A stretch of DNA of 64,000 nucleotides from Telluribacter roseus (GTDB lineage: Bacteria; Bacteroidota; Bacteroidia; Cytophagales; Spirosomataceae): assembly GCF_017355915.2 (NCBI RefSeq), contig NZ_JAFEUV020000003.1, forward strand, positions 62,001 to 126,000, written 5' to 3'. The position numbers were made by a program, and so were the translations under genes. Numbering within the stretch: the stretch's first letter is position 1; each line of letters starts with the position of its first letter. Under the pieces are notes generated by a model. It did no database searches, was not told the origin of the DNA, and saw only the letters and a list, made by a program, of their open reading frames with translations. Of the stretch, positions 24,211-32,690 are shown in pieces.

Positions 24211-25416
24211 ATGACGTTTAAGGAATTCTACCAGTTAGCCCATTTTGATTACCTGTACCTTTACATTGAACGATTTACCCAATCCCGCTTCTGGCAAGTT
24301 AAGCTATCCCTCGTCTTATTTGGCTTTGTCTTTCTTACTACCTATCCCAACTACCTGGATATACTGGCCGATCCCGCGCCACGAACAACGTTTGACTACT
24401 TCTATCAAAAGGTCGAGTCACCCTTATCTCCGGCGGTAGTAGGGCACACCGGATCACATGGCGCCAAGATAGCATTCAGACTCACGATCCCCCTGCTGGC
24501 CAAGGTACTTCGTATAGGATGGACGGTAACCGGTAAAGACGTAGTGCTGGTCTTCCTCCTTCAATCCCTGCTGCTGTTCCCTTTTCTGCTGCTCCTTACC
24601 CGGATAGTGAACCGCCATCTCGACGCCGTAAGTACTGTATTATTTACGGTTGCCTGTTCGGCGACTTATCTGGCCAGCGCATTCTTCTGGGACTATCACT
24701 TCTGGTTTGACGCCTACGCGTTCTTTTTTCTGCTGATGGGCATGTACCTCCGCAACCGTATAGGTATTTTCATCTTCTTACTGATGGCCTGCTTTACCGA
24801 CGAACGCGCTGTTATAGCGCTACTCTCGGTCTATCTGTTTCACCTACTGGAAGAAAGCAACTTCACCATTTCTGGTTTTCGAGACCTCTTTCCCCGCAGT
24901 AGTATCCGTAGCAGATCCAGTATTGTACTCCTGGTGGTAGTTTCGTATGTACTCATAAGGCTTTGGCTCACTACCGCCTATAACCTGCGTACACCATCCG
25001 GCGAGAATGTAGGCGTAAGCCTGTCTATCATACCCTTTCAGCTCAAGCACCGGCTTATTGGTATACTCTTTACATTTGAGGGGTTATGGATTCCTTTTCT
25101 TCTTTCCATTATAGTGTTGATCCTGAGAAAGCAGAAACTACTGGCGGGGATTCTGCTGGCTACACTATTGCTGCATATAGTGGTGGCCTATAGCGTCTAT
25201 GATATTACCCGTAGCCTGACCTATGGCTTTCCAATTTTTTTCATTGCCTTATTGATAGCGGGCAAAAGCTTTGAAAGGGACAGAAGACACATCTTGCTCA
25301 TAGTGCTCCTGTGCTGCCTGGTAGTGCCTACGCACTATGTGATCTATAATATCATCCAGATTCCCTGGACTATTACTGCCTACGACGAGCTGAAATTGGT
25401 TATGAAAAGCCTTTGA
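24211..25416 (+). CDS. Polytopic membrane protein, tandem paralogue 2 (GT-C-like)
   Basis: A 401-residue membrane protein collinear with the preceding gene over its entire length. It repeats the same blocks: NYLDILADPAPRTTF after TM1, AFFWDYHFWFDAYAFFF, TDERAVIALLSVYLF, PFQLKHRLIGILFTFEGLW and DITRSLTYGFP. The near identity of these blocks and divergence elsewhere indicate a gene duplication rather than recent copying. The conserved acids after TM1 and the DER motif are candidate functional residues. As with its neighbour, a GT-C-type transferase is an inference. A long hairpin follows the stop codon. Confidence 0.72.
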   Translation: MTFKEFYQLAHFDYLYLYIERFTQSRFWQVKLSLVLFGFVFLTTYPNYLDILADPAPRTTFDYFYQKVESPLSPAVVGHTGSHGAKIAFRLTIPLLAKVLRIGWTVTGKDVVLVFLLQSLLLFPFLLLLTRIVNRHLDAVSTVLFTVACSATYLASAFFWDYHFWFDAYAFFFLLMGMYLRNRIGIFIFLLMACFTDERAVIALLSVYLFHLLEESNFTISGFRDLFPRSSIRSRSSIVLLVVVSYVLIRLWLTTAYNLRTPSGENVGVSLSIIPFQLKHRLIGILFTFEGLWIPFLLSIIVLILRKQKLLAGILLATLLLHIVVAYSVYDITRSLTYGFPIFFIALLIAGKSFERDRRHILLIVLLCCLVVPTHYVIYNIIQIPWTITAYDELKLVMKSL

Positions 25417-25786
25417 CAAGGGCGACGTTATACGTGAAGGGCGGCCTGAGATACGGGTCGCCCTTCACGTATATATACCTCCCTAAGTTCGGCTTTTGTC
25501 CATGCAAATAAATTAGAGATAGTGATAGATAGATACCTACTTCCTGTGTCTTCTACATTTATGCATTTAGTATAGCTCGCTGAAGTGCAGGATTGGAGAT
25601 ATCAAAGAGACCAAGCTATTCTGAAACACGGAAGGATGACAGGTGAAATAAATTATTAAAAGCAGTGGATCTGAAATTATTGATTGTTTTTCATAGGTTT
25701 GACTTACGATTTGCGTGGTAGGTAAGCCCAATGTTAGAATAAAATTTTAAATATATAATATTAGATTAAAATAAGGTAAAACTTGT
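25417..25786 (+). other. Intergenic region with a long terminator-like hairpin; otherwise AT-rich
   Basis: A perfect 15-bp stem (25429-25443 with 25459-25473, loop 15 nt) lies just after the second membrane paralogue and probably marks its 3' end, though no T-run follows. From 25500 to 25786 the sequence is AT-rich and must carry the promoter of the RND efflux genes. I found no exact TAnnTTTG at a suitable place and no small gene. Confidence 0.6.
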
Positions 25787-26899
25787 ATGCGTACAATTAT
25801 ACTAGTAGGTGGAGTCATTGCGCTACTGGCTCTGGGTAAAGTCTTCTATTTTACCAAACCTGATATGGAAAAAGGAGCGGCTGGCGGTCCAGTGGCCGGC
25901 GGACCGGCGCCCGGCGGGAGTGCATCGGCTGGTGGTAAAGGAGGTGGAGGTAAGGCCGGAGGGGCAGTGCCGGTGAATGTGTATCTGACAAAACTGGAGA
26001 CGGTCGAGAATGCTCTGTTTGCTTCGGGTACGGTAGTACCCAACGAAGAGGTAGATATGAAAGCTGAAATATCGGGACGATTGATAAAGCTTAATATCCG
26101 GGAAGGAAGCTACGTGCAAAAGGGGCAGCTGATCGCCAAAATCAATGATAAGGACCTGAAAGCGCAACTGTCCAAGATTGAGTACAACGAAGAGCTGGCC
26201 AAGCGCATAGAGGCTCGCCAGAAAAAGCTGCTGGATATCGAGGCTATAAGCCGCGAGGAGTACGAGATCACCGCCAATAATATCCGGACCATTGGTGCTG
26301 ACAAGGAGGTGATCCTGGCGCAGCTCGAAAAGACCGAAATCAGAGCTCCGTTCAGCGGTACCATTGGCCTTAAGAATATCAGCGAGGGGGCTTATCTGTC
26401 GCCCGGTACTTCGGTAGCTACCCTGGTACAGACCAATCCGGTAAAGGTTGATTTTACAGTACCTGAAAAATACTCCCGCTACATCCGGCTGGGCAGCCTG
26501 GTGAGGCTGAACCTGGACGGTGATAATACTGATTACTCGGCTCGTGTGGTAGCCGTAGACCCCAAGGTAGATGCTGAGCTCCGGACGCTGCGGGTAAGGG
26601 CGGTAGCAGCCAACCCCGGCAACCGCTATGTACCGGGTATGTTCGTAAAAGTACAGGCCAACCTGGAAGGCAACAATAACGCCATCATGATCCCGACGGA
26701 GGCTATTGTACCGGTACTGAAAGGTAAAAAGGTATACATCGTGAAGAATGGAAAAGCGCAGGAGGCCATGGTGACGACAGGCATGCGTACCGATCAGAAG
26801 ATCCAGATTACGGATGGGCTCAAAGCGGGTGACTCCCTGATCGTGACGGGAATCATGGCTCTTAAACCAGATGCTCCCGTAAAAGTTGTTAAGCTTTAA
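25787..26899 (+). CDS. RND efflux periplasmic adaptor (HlyD/AcrA family)
   Basis: A 370-residue membrane-fusion protein that links an inner-membrane RND pump to an outer-membrane channel. A single N-terminal TM anchor (residues 3-22) is followed by a Gly/Ala/Pro-rich linker (about 33-60). The lipoyl half-motif ALFASGTVVPNEEVDMKAEISGRL then leads into the alpha-hairpin (about 120-180), the second half-motif LEKTEIRAPFSGTIGLKNISEGAYLSPG, the beta-barrel (KVDFTVPEKYSRYIRLG) and the membrane-proximal domain (PTEAIVPVLKGKKVYIVKNG). No lipobox Cys is present. The pump gene follows 30 bp downstream, forming an operon; no TolC-type gene is adjacent. Confidence 0.92.
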   Translation: MRTIILVGGVIALLALGKVFYFTKPDMEKGAAGGPVAGGPAPGGSASAGGKGGGGKAGGAVPVNVYLTKLETVENALFASGTVVPNEEVDMKAEISGRLIKLNIREGSYVQKGQLIAKINDKDLKAQLSKIEYNEELAKRIEARQKKLLDIEAISREEYEITANNIRTIGADKEVILAQLEKTEIRAPFSGTIGLKNISEGAYLSPGTSVATLVQTNPVKVDFTVPEKYSRYIRLGSLVRLNLDGDNTDYSARVVAVDPKVDAELRTLRVRAVAANPGNRYVPGMFVKVQANLEGNNNAIMIPTEAIVPVLKGKKVYIVKNGKAQEAMVTTGMRTDQKIQITDGLKAGDSLIVTGIMALKPDAPVKVVKL

Positions 26900-26929
26900 T
26901 CCAACAGGTACTGTAACGATCAACAAAGT

Positions 26930-29900
26930 ATGAGTATCTCTACGCTTTCTATCAAGCGCCCGGTACTAGCCATCGTGATGAACCTGCTCATCATTCTGTT
27001 TGGCTTTCTGGGTTTTAAGTACCTGGGTATGCGGGAGTTCCCGTCTATTGATCCGCCGGTGGTATCCATCCGGACCAGCTATACGGGAGCTAATGCTGAC
27101 ATTATCGAGTCACAGATTACGGAGCCCCTCGAGAAGCAGCTCAACAGTATCGAAGGGATCAAGTCCATTAGCTCTACGAGTAGCCAGGGCGTCAGCCAGA
27201 TCACCGTGGAGTTTGACATTGGCGCCAACATGGAGCGTGCCGCTAACGATGTACGCGATAAGGTGGCATCAGCAGCCCGTACGCTGCCCCTGGACATTGA
27301 TGGTCCGCCTATCGTTAGCAAGGCCGACGCCAACTCCGAACCCATCATAGTACTTACCTTTCAGAGCAATACCCGATCGCATCTGGAAGTGAGCGACTAC
27401 GCCGAAAACGTGATAGCGCAGCGCCTCCAGACCATCAACGGGGTGAGTGATATCCGCATATTCGGGCAGAAGAAGTACGCCATGCGGGTATGGATGGACC
27501 CCAGTAAAATGGCGGCGCTAGGTATTACAACCCAGGATGTAAAACGAGCGCTGGACCGGGAGAATGTGGAACTACCCAGCGGTAAGATAGCGGGTAACAC
27601 TACCGAGCTTACCGTAAAGACGCTGGGCCGGTTTAAGACGGAGGAGGATTTTAACGAGATGATCGTGAAGAATACCTCCACGCAAACCATACATCTGAAA
27701 GATATCGGCCACGCTGAGCTGGGACCTGAGGTAGAGGAAACCATTCTGCGGCTGAACAACGTGCCCATGATTGGTCTGGCCATTACCCCGATGCCGGGCT
27801 CCAACTACCTCGAGATATCGGATGAGGTCAACAAGCGTCTGGCTGATATCAAGAAAGAGCTCCCCGCTGACTACGAACTGGAAACGCTCCTGGACAACAC
27901 CATATTTGTGCGCCGCTCTATCGAAGAGGTAGGCGAAACGCTCCTGATCGCTATAGTACTGGTAGTACTTATTATCTACCTGTTCTTCCGCGACTGGTTG
28001 GTGGCTTTCCGCCCACTGATTGATATTCCGGTATCTCTGATCGGTACCTTCTTTATCATGTACCTGATGGGCTTCTCGGTTAATGTACTTACGCTGCTGG
28101 CTATAGTACTGGCTACGGGACTGGTGGTGGATGACGGTATTGTGGTGACGGAGAATATCTTCAAAAAGATTGAGGAGGGTATGAGCCCGATTGAGGCGGC
28201 CATCAAGGGGTCCAACGAAATTATCTTTGCCGTTATCTCAACTTCCATTACGCTTTCGTCGGTGTTCCTGCCCGTGATATTCATGCAGGGATTTGTGGGT
28301 AAGCTGTTCCGTGAGTTTGGTATAGTTATATCGGCGGCGGTACTGATATCGGCTTTCGTGTCACTGACGCTGACGCCCATGCTCAATGCCTACCTGAACC
28401 GGAAGACGCACAAGCGTAGCTGGTTCTACGAAAAGACGGAGCCCTTCTTCGAGCGCCTCACCACCAATTACAGCAATGCCCTTTCCAGCTTCCTGCGGGT
28501 GCGGTGGGTGGCCCTGCCGCTGATTGCCCTGACGCTGGGTATGATCTGGTTTTTTGGGAAAGGCCTGCAATCCGAACTGGCCCCTCTCGACGACCGTAAC
28601 TGGTTCCGTATCTCCATGACGGCTCCGGAAGGCTCTTCCTTTGAGTTCATGGACAGGTACGTGCAGAGCGTCAGCCAGGTACTGATGGACTCTATGCCCG
28701 GTAAGAAGGGTATTATGCTGGTTACCTCGCCCAATGGCTTTGGGTTGGGGGCCTCCAATACCGGTAACGGTCGTATAGCGTTGATGGACCGGAAAGAACG
28801 GGAGATGACACAGCAGGAGATCGCTGACTGGGTAACCAGGCAACTCAAAAGACTACCCGATGCCAAGTCCTTTGTGGTGCAGCAGCAGACCATTGCCGTA
28901 GACTCACGCGGTGGACTACCCGTACAGTACGTCATACAGGCGCCCAACTTTGATAAGTTGCGTGAGTACCTGCCCCGATTTATGGAGGAGATATCCAATG
29001 ATCCTACGTTTGCGGTAACGGACGTAAACCTCAAGTTCAGCAAGCCTGAGCTACAGGTGGTGATTGACCGCGAAAAGGCCAAGTCGGTAGGGGTGTCGGT
29101 GGCCGATGTAGCACAGACCATGCAGTTGGGCTTCGCCGGACAGCGCTTCGGGTACTTCACCATGAACGGCCGTCAGTATCAGGTAATAGGCCAGTACGAC
29201 CGGGCCAACCGCGATGATCCTTTGGATCTGAAGAGCATGTTTGTCAAGAACGCACAGGGAACACTGGTACAACTGGATAATATCGTGAGAGTGGAAGAGG
29301 AGAGCAGTCCTCCGCAGTTATTCCACTACAACCGGTACATGAGTGCTACCGTACAGGCAGCTCTGGCGCCTGGCAAGACCATCGGTGATGGTATTGAGGC
29401 TATGGATAGGGTTCGGGATAAGTTGAACGACGAAAGCATTCAGACTGCCCTCAGCGGCGCTTCCCGTGATTACGCCGAAAGCTCATCCAATACCATGTTT
29501 TCGTTCTTCCTGGCTCTGGTTCTGATCTACTTCATCCTGGCCGCCCAGTTCGAAAGCTTTGTGGATCCGTTCATCATTATGCTTACGGTACCCCTGGCTA
29601 TTGGTGGAGCCGTGTTCTCGCTCTGGTACTTTAATCAAACCCTGAATATTTTCAGCCAGATCGGGATGATTATGCTCATTGGTCTGGTTACCAAGAACGG
29701 TATCCTGATCGTGGAGTTTGCGAATCAGCTGCGCGAGCAGGGGAGAGGGATCAAAGAAGCCGCTCTGGAGGCCGCTACCTTACGATTCCGGCCTATCCTG
29801 ATGACCAGCCTTGCTACGATCCTGGGGGCCACGCCTATTGCTATGGCGCTGGGCTCAGCGGGCAAAAGCCGGATGTCTATGGGTATCGTGATCATGGGTG

Positions 29901-30043
29901 GGCTGGCCTTCTCGCTGGTGCTGACGCTCTACGTCATACCGGCTATGTATACTTTCCTGTCGCGTCAGAAGAACTTCGAGCGGATGCGTGAAATAGAGCG
30001 TCTATCGCAGGAGACGCAGACCGAGGAGATGGAGGTAATATAA
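26930..30043 (+). CDS. RND multidrug efflux pump, inner-membrane subunit (AcrB/HAE1 family)
   Basis: A 1037-residue proton-driven exporter of the usual length. It begins with the family N-terminus ISTLSIKRPVLAIVMNLLI, followed by a large periplasmic loop (about 35-335) and TM2-7. GLVVDDGIVVTENI carries the paired Asp of the proton relay in TM4. A second periplasmic loop and TM8-12 follow, ending in FLSRQKNF and an acidic tail. The segments SISSTSSQGVSQITVEF and MRVWMDPSKMAALGIT are diagnostic of the pore and docking domains. Substrate is unknown (drugs, bile-like amphiphiles or lipids). Operon with the adaptor immediately upstream. Confidence 0.95.
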   Translation: MSISTLSIKRPVLAIVMNLLIILFGFLGFKYLGMREFPSIDPPVVSIRTSYTGANADIIESQITEPLEKQLNSIEGIKSISSTSSQGVSQITVEFDIGANMERAANDVRDKVASAARTLPLDIDGPPIVSKADANSEPIIVLTFQSNTRSHLEVSDYAENVIAQRLQTINGVSDIRIFGQKKYAMRVWMDPSKMAALGITTQDVKRALDRENVELPSGKIAGNTTELTVKTLGRFKTEEDFNEMIVKNTSTQTIHLKDIGHAELGPEVEETILRLNNVPMIGLAITPMPGSNYLEISDEVNKRLADIKKELPADYELETLLDNTIFVRRSIEEVGETLLIAIVLVVLIIYLFFRDWLVAFRPLIDIPVSLIGTFFIMYLMGFSVNVLTLLAIVLATGLVVDDGIVVTENIFKKIEEGMSPIEAAIKGSNEIIFAVISTSITLSSVFLPVIFMQGFVGKLFREFGIVISAAVLISAFVSLTLTPMLNAYLNRKTHKRSWFYEKTEPFFERLTTNYSNALSSFLRVRWVALPLIALTLGMIWFFGKGLQSELAPLDDRNWFRISMTAPEGSSFEFMDRYVQSVSQVLMDSMPGKKGIMLVTSPNGFGLGASNTGNGRIALMDRKEREMTQQEIADWVTRQLKRLPDAKSFVVQQQTIAVDSRGGLPVQYVIQAPNFDKLREYLPRFMEEISNDPTFAVTDVNLKFSKPELQVVIDREKAKSVGVSVADVAQTMQLGFAGQRFGYFTMNGRQYQVIGQYDRANRDDPLDLKSMFVKNAQGTLVQLDNIVRVEEESSPPQLFHYNRYMSATVQAALAPGKTIGDGIEAMDRVRDKLNDESIQTALSGASRDYAESSSNTMFSFFLALVLIYFILAAQFESFVDPFIIMLTVPLAIGGAVFSLWYFNQTLNIFSQIGMIMLIGLVTKNGILIVEFANQLREQGRGIKEAALEAATLRFRPILMTSLATILGATPIAMALGSAGKSRMSMGIVIMGGLAFSLVLTLYVIPAMYTFLSRQKNFERMREIERLSQETQTEEMEVI

Positions 30044-30063
30044 GGAACGAGACAAGTACCTGT

Positions 30064-30101
30064 AAGAAGGGCTAGCGATCTGCCAGCCCTTCTTATTTTT
30101 T
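30064..30101 (+). terminator. Rho-independent terminator of the RND operon
   Basis: A 10-bp stem aagaagggct/agcccttctt, followed by ATTTTTT. The T-run overlaps the stop codon of the convergent gene. Confidence 0.9.
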
Positions 30102-30996
30102 AAGCTTTTGAAAGTTCATCGTAGGCCGCTCCCAAGCTACGCTCAATGCCCTGTCCCTGCATATAGGTTACTCCCGGCACACTGGTCGCTTTAATAATCT
30201 CATCCTTCGACTTACCCGCTTTGATCTCACTACCTACGTAGGTGATTAGCTTCTCGAGGTAGTCTCTAAACTGCCTGATCTCCTCTTTGCCCCCCGTGAT
30301 CTTCTCCGGATCAAAGGCATGGCCGAATACGAACAGCGTCTTGTTGTCGAAGGTTTTGAGCGTCTTGTCTAACACTTTTATCCAGCTGGTAACGCTGGCT
30401 CCGGCGGTCATATCCACAAATGGGTAGCGACCGTTGAAGAGCAGATCACCCATGTGAGCTATGTTGGCATTCTCGAAGTGGATAATGCTGTCGCCATTGG
30501 TATGGCCGGCTCCGAAGTAGTACATCCTGATGCTCTCATTGCCTACCTTTTGCTTCCAGGTGTCGGTATAGGTAATATCGGGGAGGAGCTGCTTGTCCAG
30601 GGCATTCTGCTTCTGGGCTACTTCCTTTTGGTTCTGAAGGGAGTTCTGATGCGCCACTACGTGCTCCGCCAGCCCTTTGAAGGCAATATTACCTCCCGAG
30701 TGGTCGCCGTGGTGATGGGTGTTGATGAGGTACCGGATGGGCTTGTCTGACTTCTCTTTCAGCGCGGTAATCAGGTGCTGCGACTGCTCCGGAAACTGGG
30801 TATCTACCACGGCCATGCCCTGCTTATTGATGAGGTAGGCAATAGTACCTCCACGTTCGGTAAAGACGCCTACGCCCTCGCGCAGGTCTTTCATCTTGAA
30901 AGGATCTTCGGCCAGTATACCTGCCAGTAGTTCTTTACTGGTAAGCATAGCGCCCAGGCTTAGGGCTGTGGTCTGGAAAAAATGTCGTCGGTGCAT
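30100..30996 (-). CDS. Exported metallo-beta-lactamase-fold hydrolase
   Basis: A 298-residue metallo-beta-lactamase superfamily protein. The N-terminus MHRRHFFQTTALSLGAML looks like a Tat-type signal, so a periplasmic location is likely. The metal-binding signature THHHGDHSGGN (about 93-103) supplies two His, the Asp and a further His. GAGHTNGDSI gives the next His ligand, MGDLLFNG the bridging Asp, and FGHAF the last His. This is the standard two-metal site of the cyclase/glyoxalase II-like branch. The substrate is unknown, and a true beta-lactamase activity cannot be read from sequence. Confidence 0.85.
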   Translation of the reverse strand: MHRRHFFQTTALSLGAMLTSKELLAGILAEDPFKMKDLREGVGVFTERGGTIAYLINKQGMAVVDTQFPEQSQHLITALKEKSDKPIRYLINTHHHGDHSGGNIAFKGLAEHVVAHQNSLQNQKEVAQKQNALDKQLLPDITYTDTWKQKVGNESIRMYYFGAGHTNGDSIIHFENANIAHMGDLLFNGRYPFVDMTAGASVTSWIKVLDKTLKTFDNKTLFVFGHAFDPEKITGGKEEIRQFRDYLEKLITYVGSEIKAGKSKDEIIKATSVPGVTYMQGQGIERSLGAAYDELSKA

Positions 30997-31074
30997 AGGG
31001 AACAGGTGAAAAGTGAGAAACGAATAGAAGTAGACTATGAACTAAAAGTACGTATAGGCAAGGTACTTAACTAG

Positions 31075-31102
31075 GAAGGCCGCTCTAAATTGAGCGGCCT
31101 TC
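31075..31102 (-). terminator. Terminator-like hairpin after metK
   Basis: A perfect 11-bp stem gaaggccgctc/gagcggccttc with a 6-nt loop, on the 3' side of metK. No long T-run. Confidence 0.6.
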
Positions 31103-31148
31103 CAGTATTATGTCAAGCTAATAGCTAAAACCTACTAGCTACCAGCTA

Positions 31149-32429
31149 CTACAGTTCGAATGCTTCTTTGATTTGGTCAACGAAGTCAAGCTTCTCCCAA
31201 GTAAACAGTTCTACTTCCACCTGCTTTTCAGAGCCATCCGCACCCTTGAAGGTTTTCTGCACTACTTCGTTCTTACGTCCCATGTGGCCATAGGCAGCCG
31301 TTTCGGAGTAGATAGGGTTACGGAGCTTGAGGCGCTGCTCGATTGCGTAAGGGCGCATATCGAAGATCTCACCGATCTTCTGAGCGATTTCACCATCGGT
31401 CAGTGATACCTTGGCAGTACCTTTAGTATCGATAAACAGACCACAGGGCTTGGCTACCCCGATGGCGTACGATACCTGTACCAGTACTTCGTCGCACAGG
31501 CCGGCGGCTACCATGTTCTTGGCCACGTGGCGGGTGGCGTAGGCGGCAGAGCGGTCTACCTTTGAGGGATCCTTACCGGAGAAAGCACCACCACCGTGGG
31601 CTCCTTTACCACCGTAGGTATCTACGATGATCTTACGGCCGGTGAGGCCGGTATCACCGTGAGGACCACCGATCACGAACTTGCCGGTAGGGTTGATATA
31701 GTAGGTAATTCCATCGGTGAAGAGTTGCTGTAGCTCAGGTCTCAGCTGATCTTTAACCCGTGGAATAACGATATTGATGATATCTTCTTTGATCTTGGCC
31801 AGCATAGCCTCTTCGCTGTCAAAGTCATCGTGCTGAGTCGATACTACGATGGTATCAATACGCTGAGGTACGTGGTTGTCGCTGTACTCGATGGTCACCT
31901 GTGACTTGGCGTCGGGGCGCAGGTAAGGCATTAGTTCAGGCTCGTTGTTACGAATGTTCGAAAGCGCCTTCAGGATCTTATGAGCCAGATCCAGCGCCAG
32001 CGGCATGTAGTTTTCGGTTTCGCGGGTAGCGTATCCAAACATCATACCCTGGTCACCAGCCCCCTGAGCGTTGGCTTTTGCTTCAAAGTCCTCGTTCTCC
32101 ACCTTACGATCTACCCCCTGGTTAATGTCGGCGCTCTGGTCGTGAATAGCCGAAAGTACACCGCACGAATTGGCCTCGAACATGTATTCGCTCTTGGTGT
32201 AGCCAATCTTACGAATTACATCGCGGGTAATCTTCTGTACATCCAGGTAGGTGTTGGTTTTTACTTCACCGGCCAGTACCACTTGTCCGGTCGTAACGAG
32301 GGTTTCGCAGGCTACTTTACTGTTGGTATCCCAAGCCAGAAAGTTATCAATGAGGGCATCCGAGATCTGATCGGCTACTTTGTCCGGGTGTCCTTCCGAA
32401 ACGGACTCCGACGTAAATAGGTAAGGCAT
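31149..32429 (-). CDS. metK: S-adenosylmethionine synthetase
   Basis: A 426-residue cytosolic enzyme forming S-adenosylmethionine from ATP and methionine; slightly longer than the E. coli enzyme, as is usual in Bacteroidota. Signatures are [15 protein letters not shown] near the N-terminus (ATP/Mg site), [12 protein letters not shown] (methionine/ATP motif) and [20 protein letters not shown] (the phosphate-binding loop GGGAFSGKD). VVSTQHDD and [20 protein letters not shown] lie between. A C-terminal extension with [19 protein letters not shown] is Bacteroidota-like. The 5' leader is long and structured (see the separate entry), which suggests regulation at the RNA level. Confidence 0.97.
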   Translation of the reverse strand: MPYLFTSESVSEGHPDKVADQISDALIDNFLAWDTNSKVACETLVTTGQVVLAGEVKTNTYLDVQKITRDVIRKIGYTKSEYMFEANSCGVLSAIHDQSADINQGVDRKVENEDFEAKANAQGAGDQGMMFGYATRETENYMPLALDLAHKILKALSNIRNNEPELMPYLRPDAKSQVTIEYSDNHVPQRIDTIVVSTQHDDFDSEEAMLAKIKEDIINIVIPRVKDQLRPELQQLFTDGITYYINPTGKFVIGGPHGDTGLTGRKIIVDTYGGKGAHGGGAFSGKDPSKVDRSAAYATRHVAKNMVAAGLCDEVLVQVSYAIGVAKPCGLFIDTKGTAKVSLTDGEIAQKIGEIFDMRPYAIEQRLKLRNPIYSETAAYGHMGRKNEVVQKTFKGADGSEKQVEVELFTWEKLDFVDQIKEAFEL

Positions 32430-32615
32430 AAGTATTCGTTAATGTAGTGATTTATAAAGTACTGGTTTGAATATATTACTAATTACAATAACCAGATAGA
32501 GGGCGGGAGACGTGAACGTTGTTTGACCTGACCGCTTTCCGGATGAGGCCCGCATCGTTCATAACCACCGTGGCGCTCTGACTCGGTTGGCGCTTCCGCC
32601 GAAGCTTCTGGATGC
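32430..32615 (-). ncRNA. Candidate structured 5' leader of metK (possible riboswitch; class not recognised)
   Basis: A GC-rich block (about 32500-32615) stands out in an AT-rich gap upstream of metK. Read on the minus strand from the predicted transcription start at about 32615, the RNA begins GCATC, which pairs with GATGC (32556-32552) to close a 64-nt domain. Inside are a hairpin GCTTC-GGCG-GAAGC and a possible stem AACC/GGTT. Downstream, GATG can instead pair with CATC (32545-32542), offering a second, mutually exclusive fold. I compared it by eye with SAM-I, SAM-II, SAM-III, SAM/SAH and SAH consensus features and found no convincing match, apart from a loose SAM-I-like CCAACC and CGGTGG. 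SAM sensing is inferred only from the downstream gene. Confidence 0.45.
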
Positions 32616-32621
32616 AATGTG

Positions 32622-32653
32622 CAAAATTGAATTTTTTCGGGAATATAACCAAA
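32622..32653 (-). promoter_or_regulatory. Predicted metK promoter
   Basis: On the minus strand, TTTG (32653-32650) and CAATTTTG (32629-32622) are separated by 20 nt, close to the Bacteroidota -33/-7 consensus with one mismatch. The predicted start falls at about 32615, the first base of the closing helix of the structured leader. Confidence 0.5.
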
Positions 32654-32664
32654 AGATAAACAGT

Positions 32665-32690
32665 AAATCAAAGATGTTTCTCTTTGATTT
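32665..32690 (-). terminator. Hairpin at the 3' end of the lycopene cyclase gene
   Basis: A perfect 10-bp stem aaatcaaaga/tctttgattt overlaps the cyclase stop codon and is followed on the minus strand by a T-rich stretch. Confidence 0.55.

Noticed and set aside
24111-24221. 36-codon ATG frame between the two membrane paralogues
   Set aside because: It overlaps the next gene start, contains the inverted repeat and has no resemblance to a known peptide.
25823-26926. 367-codon open frame on the minus strand opposite the RND adaptor gene
   Set aside because: It lies wholly antisense to a clear adaptor gene, shows no family resemblance, and its composition (Tyr, Arg, Gln-rich) is what the reverse frame of a biased gene gives.
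32500-32615. Calling the metK leader a SAM-I riboswitch
   Set aside because: Only CCAACC and CGGTGG are loosely similar; the kink-turn, the GGTGCTAATTCC-type core and the usual P1 context are missing.
32483-32671. 62-codon minus-strand frame in the metK leader
   Set aside because: It runs through the predicted promoter and the structured RNA; Pro/Glu/Ser/Arg composition suggests a chance frame in GC-rich DNA.
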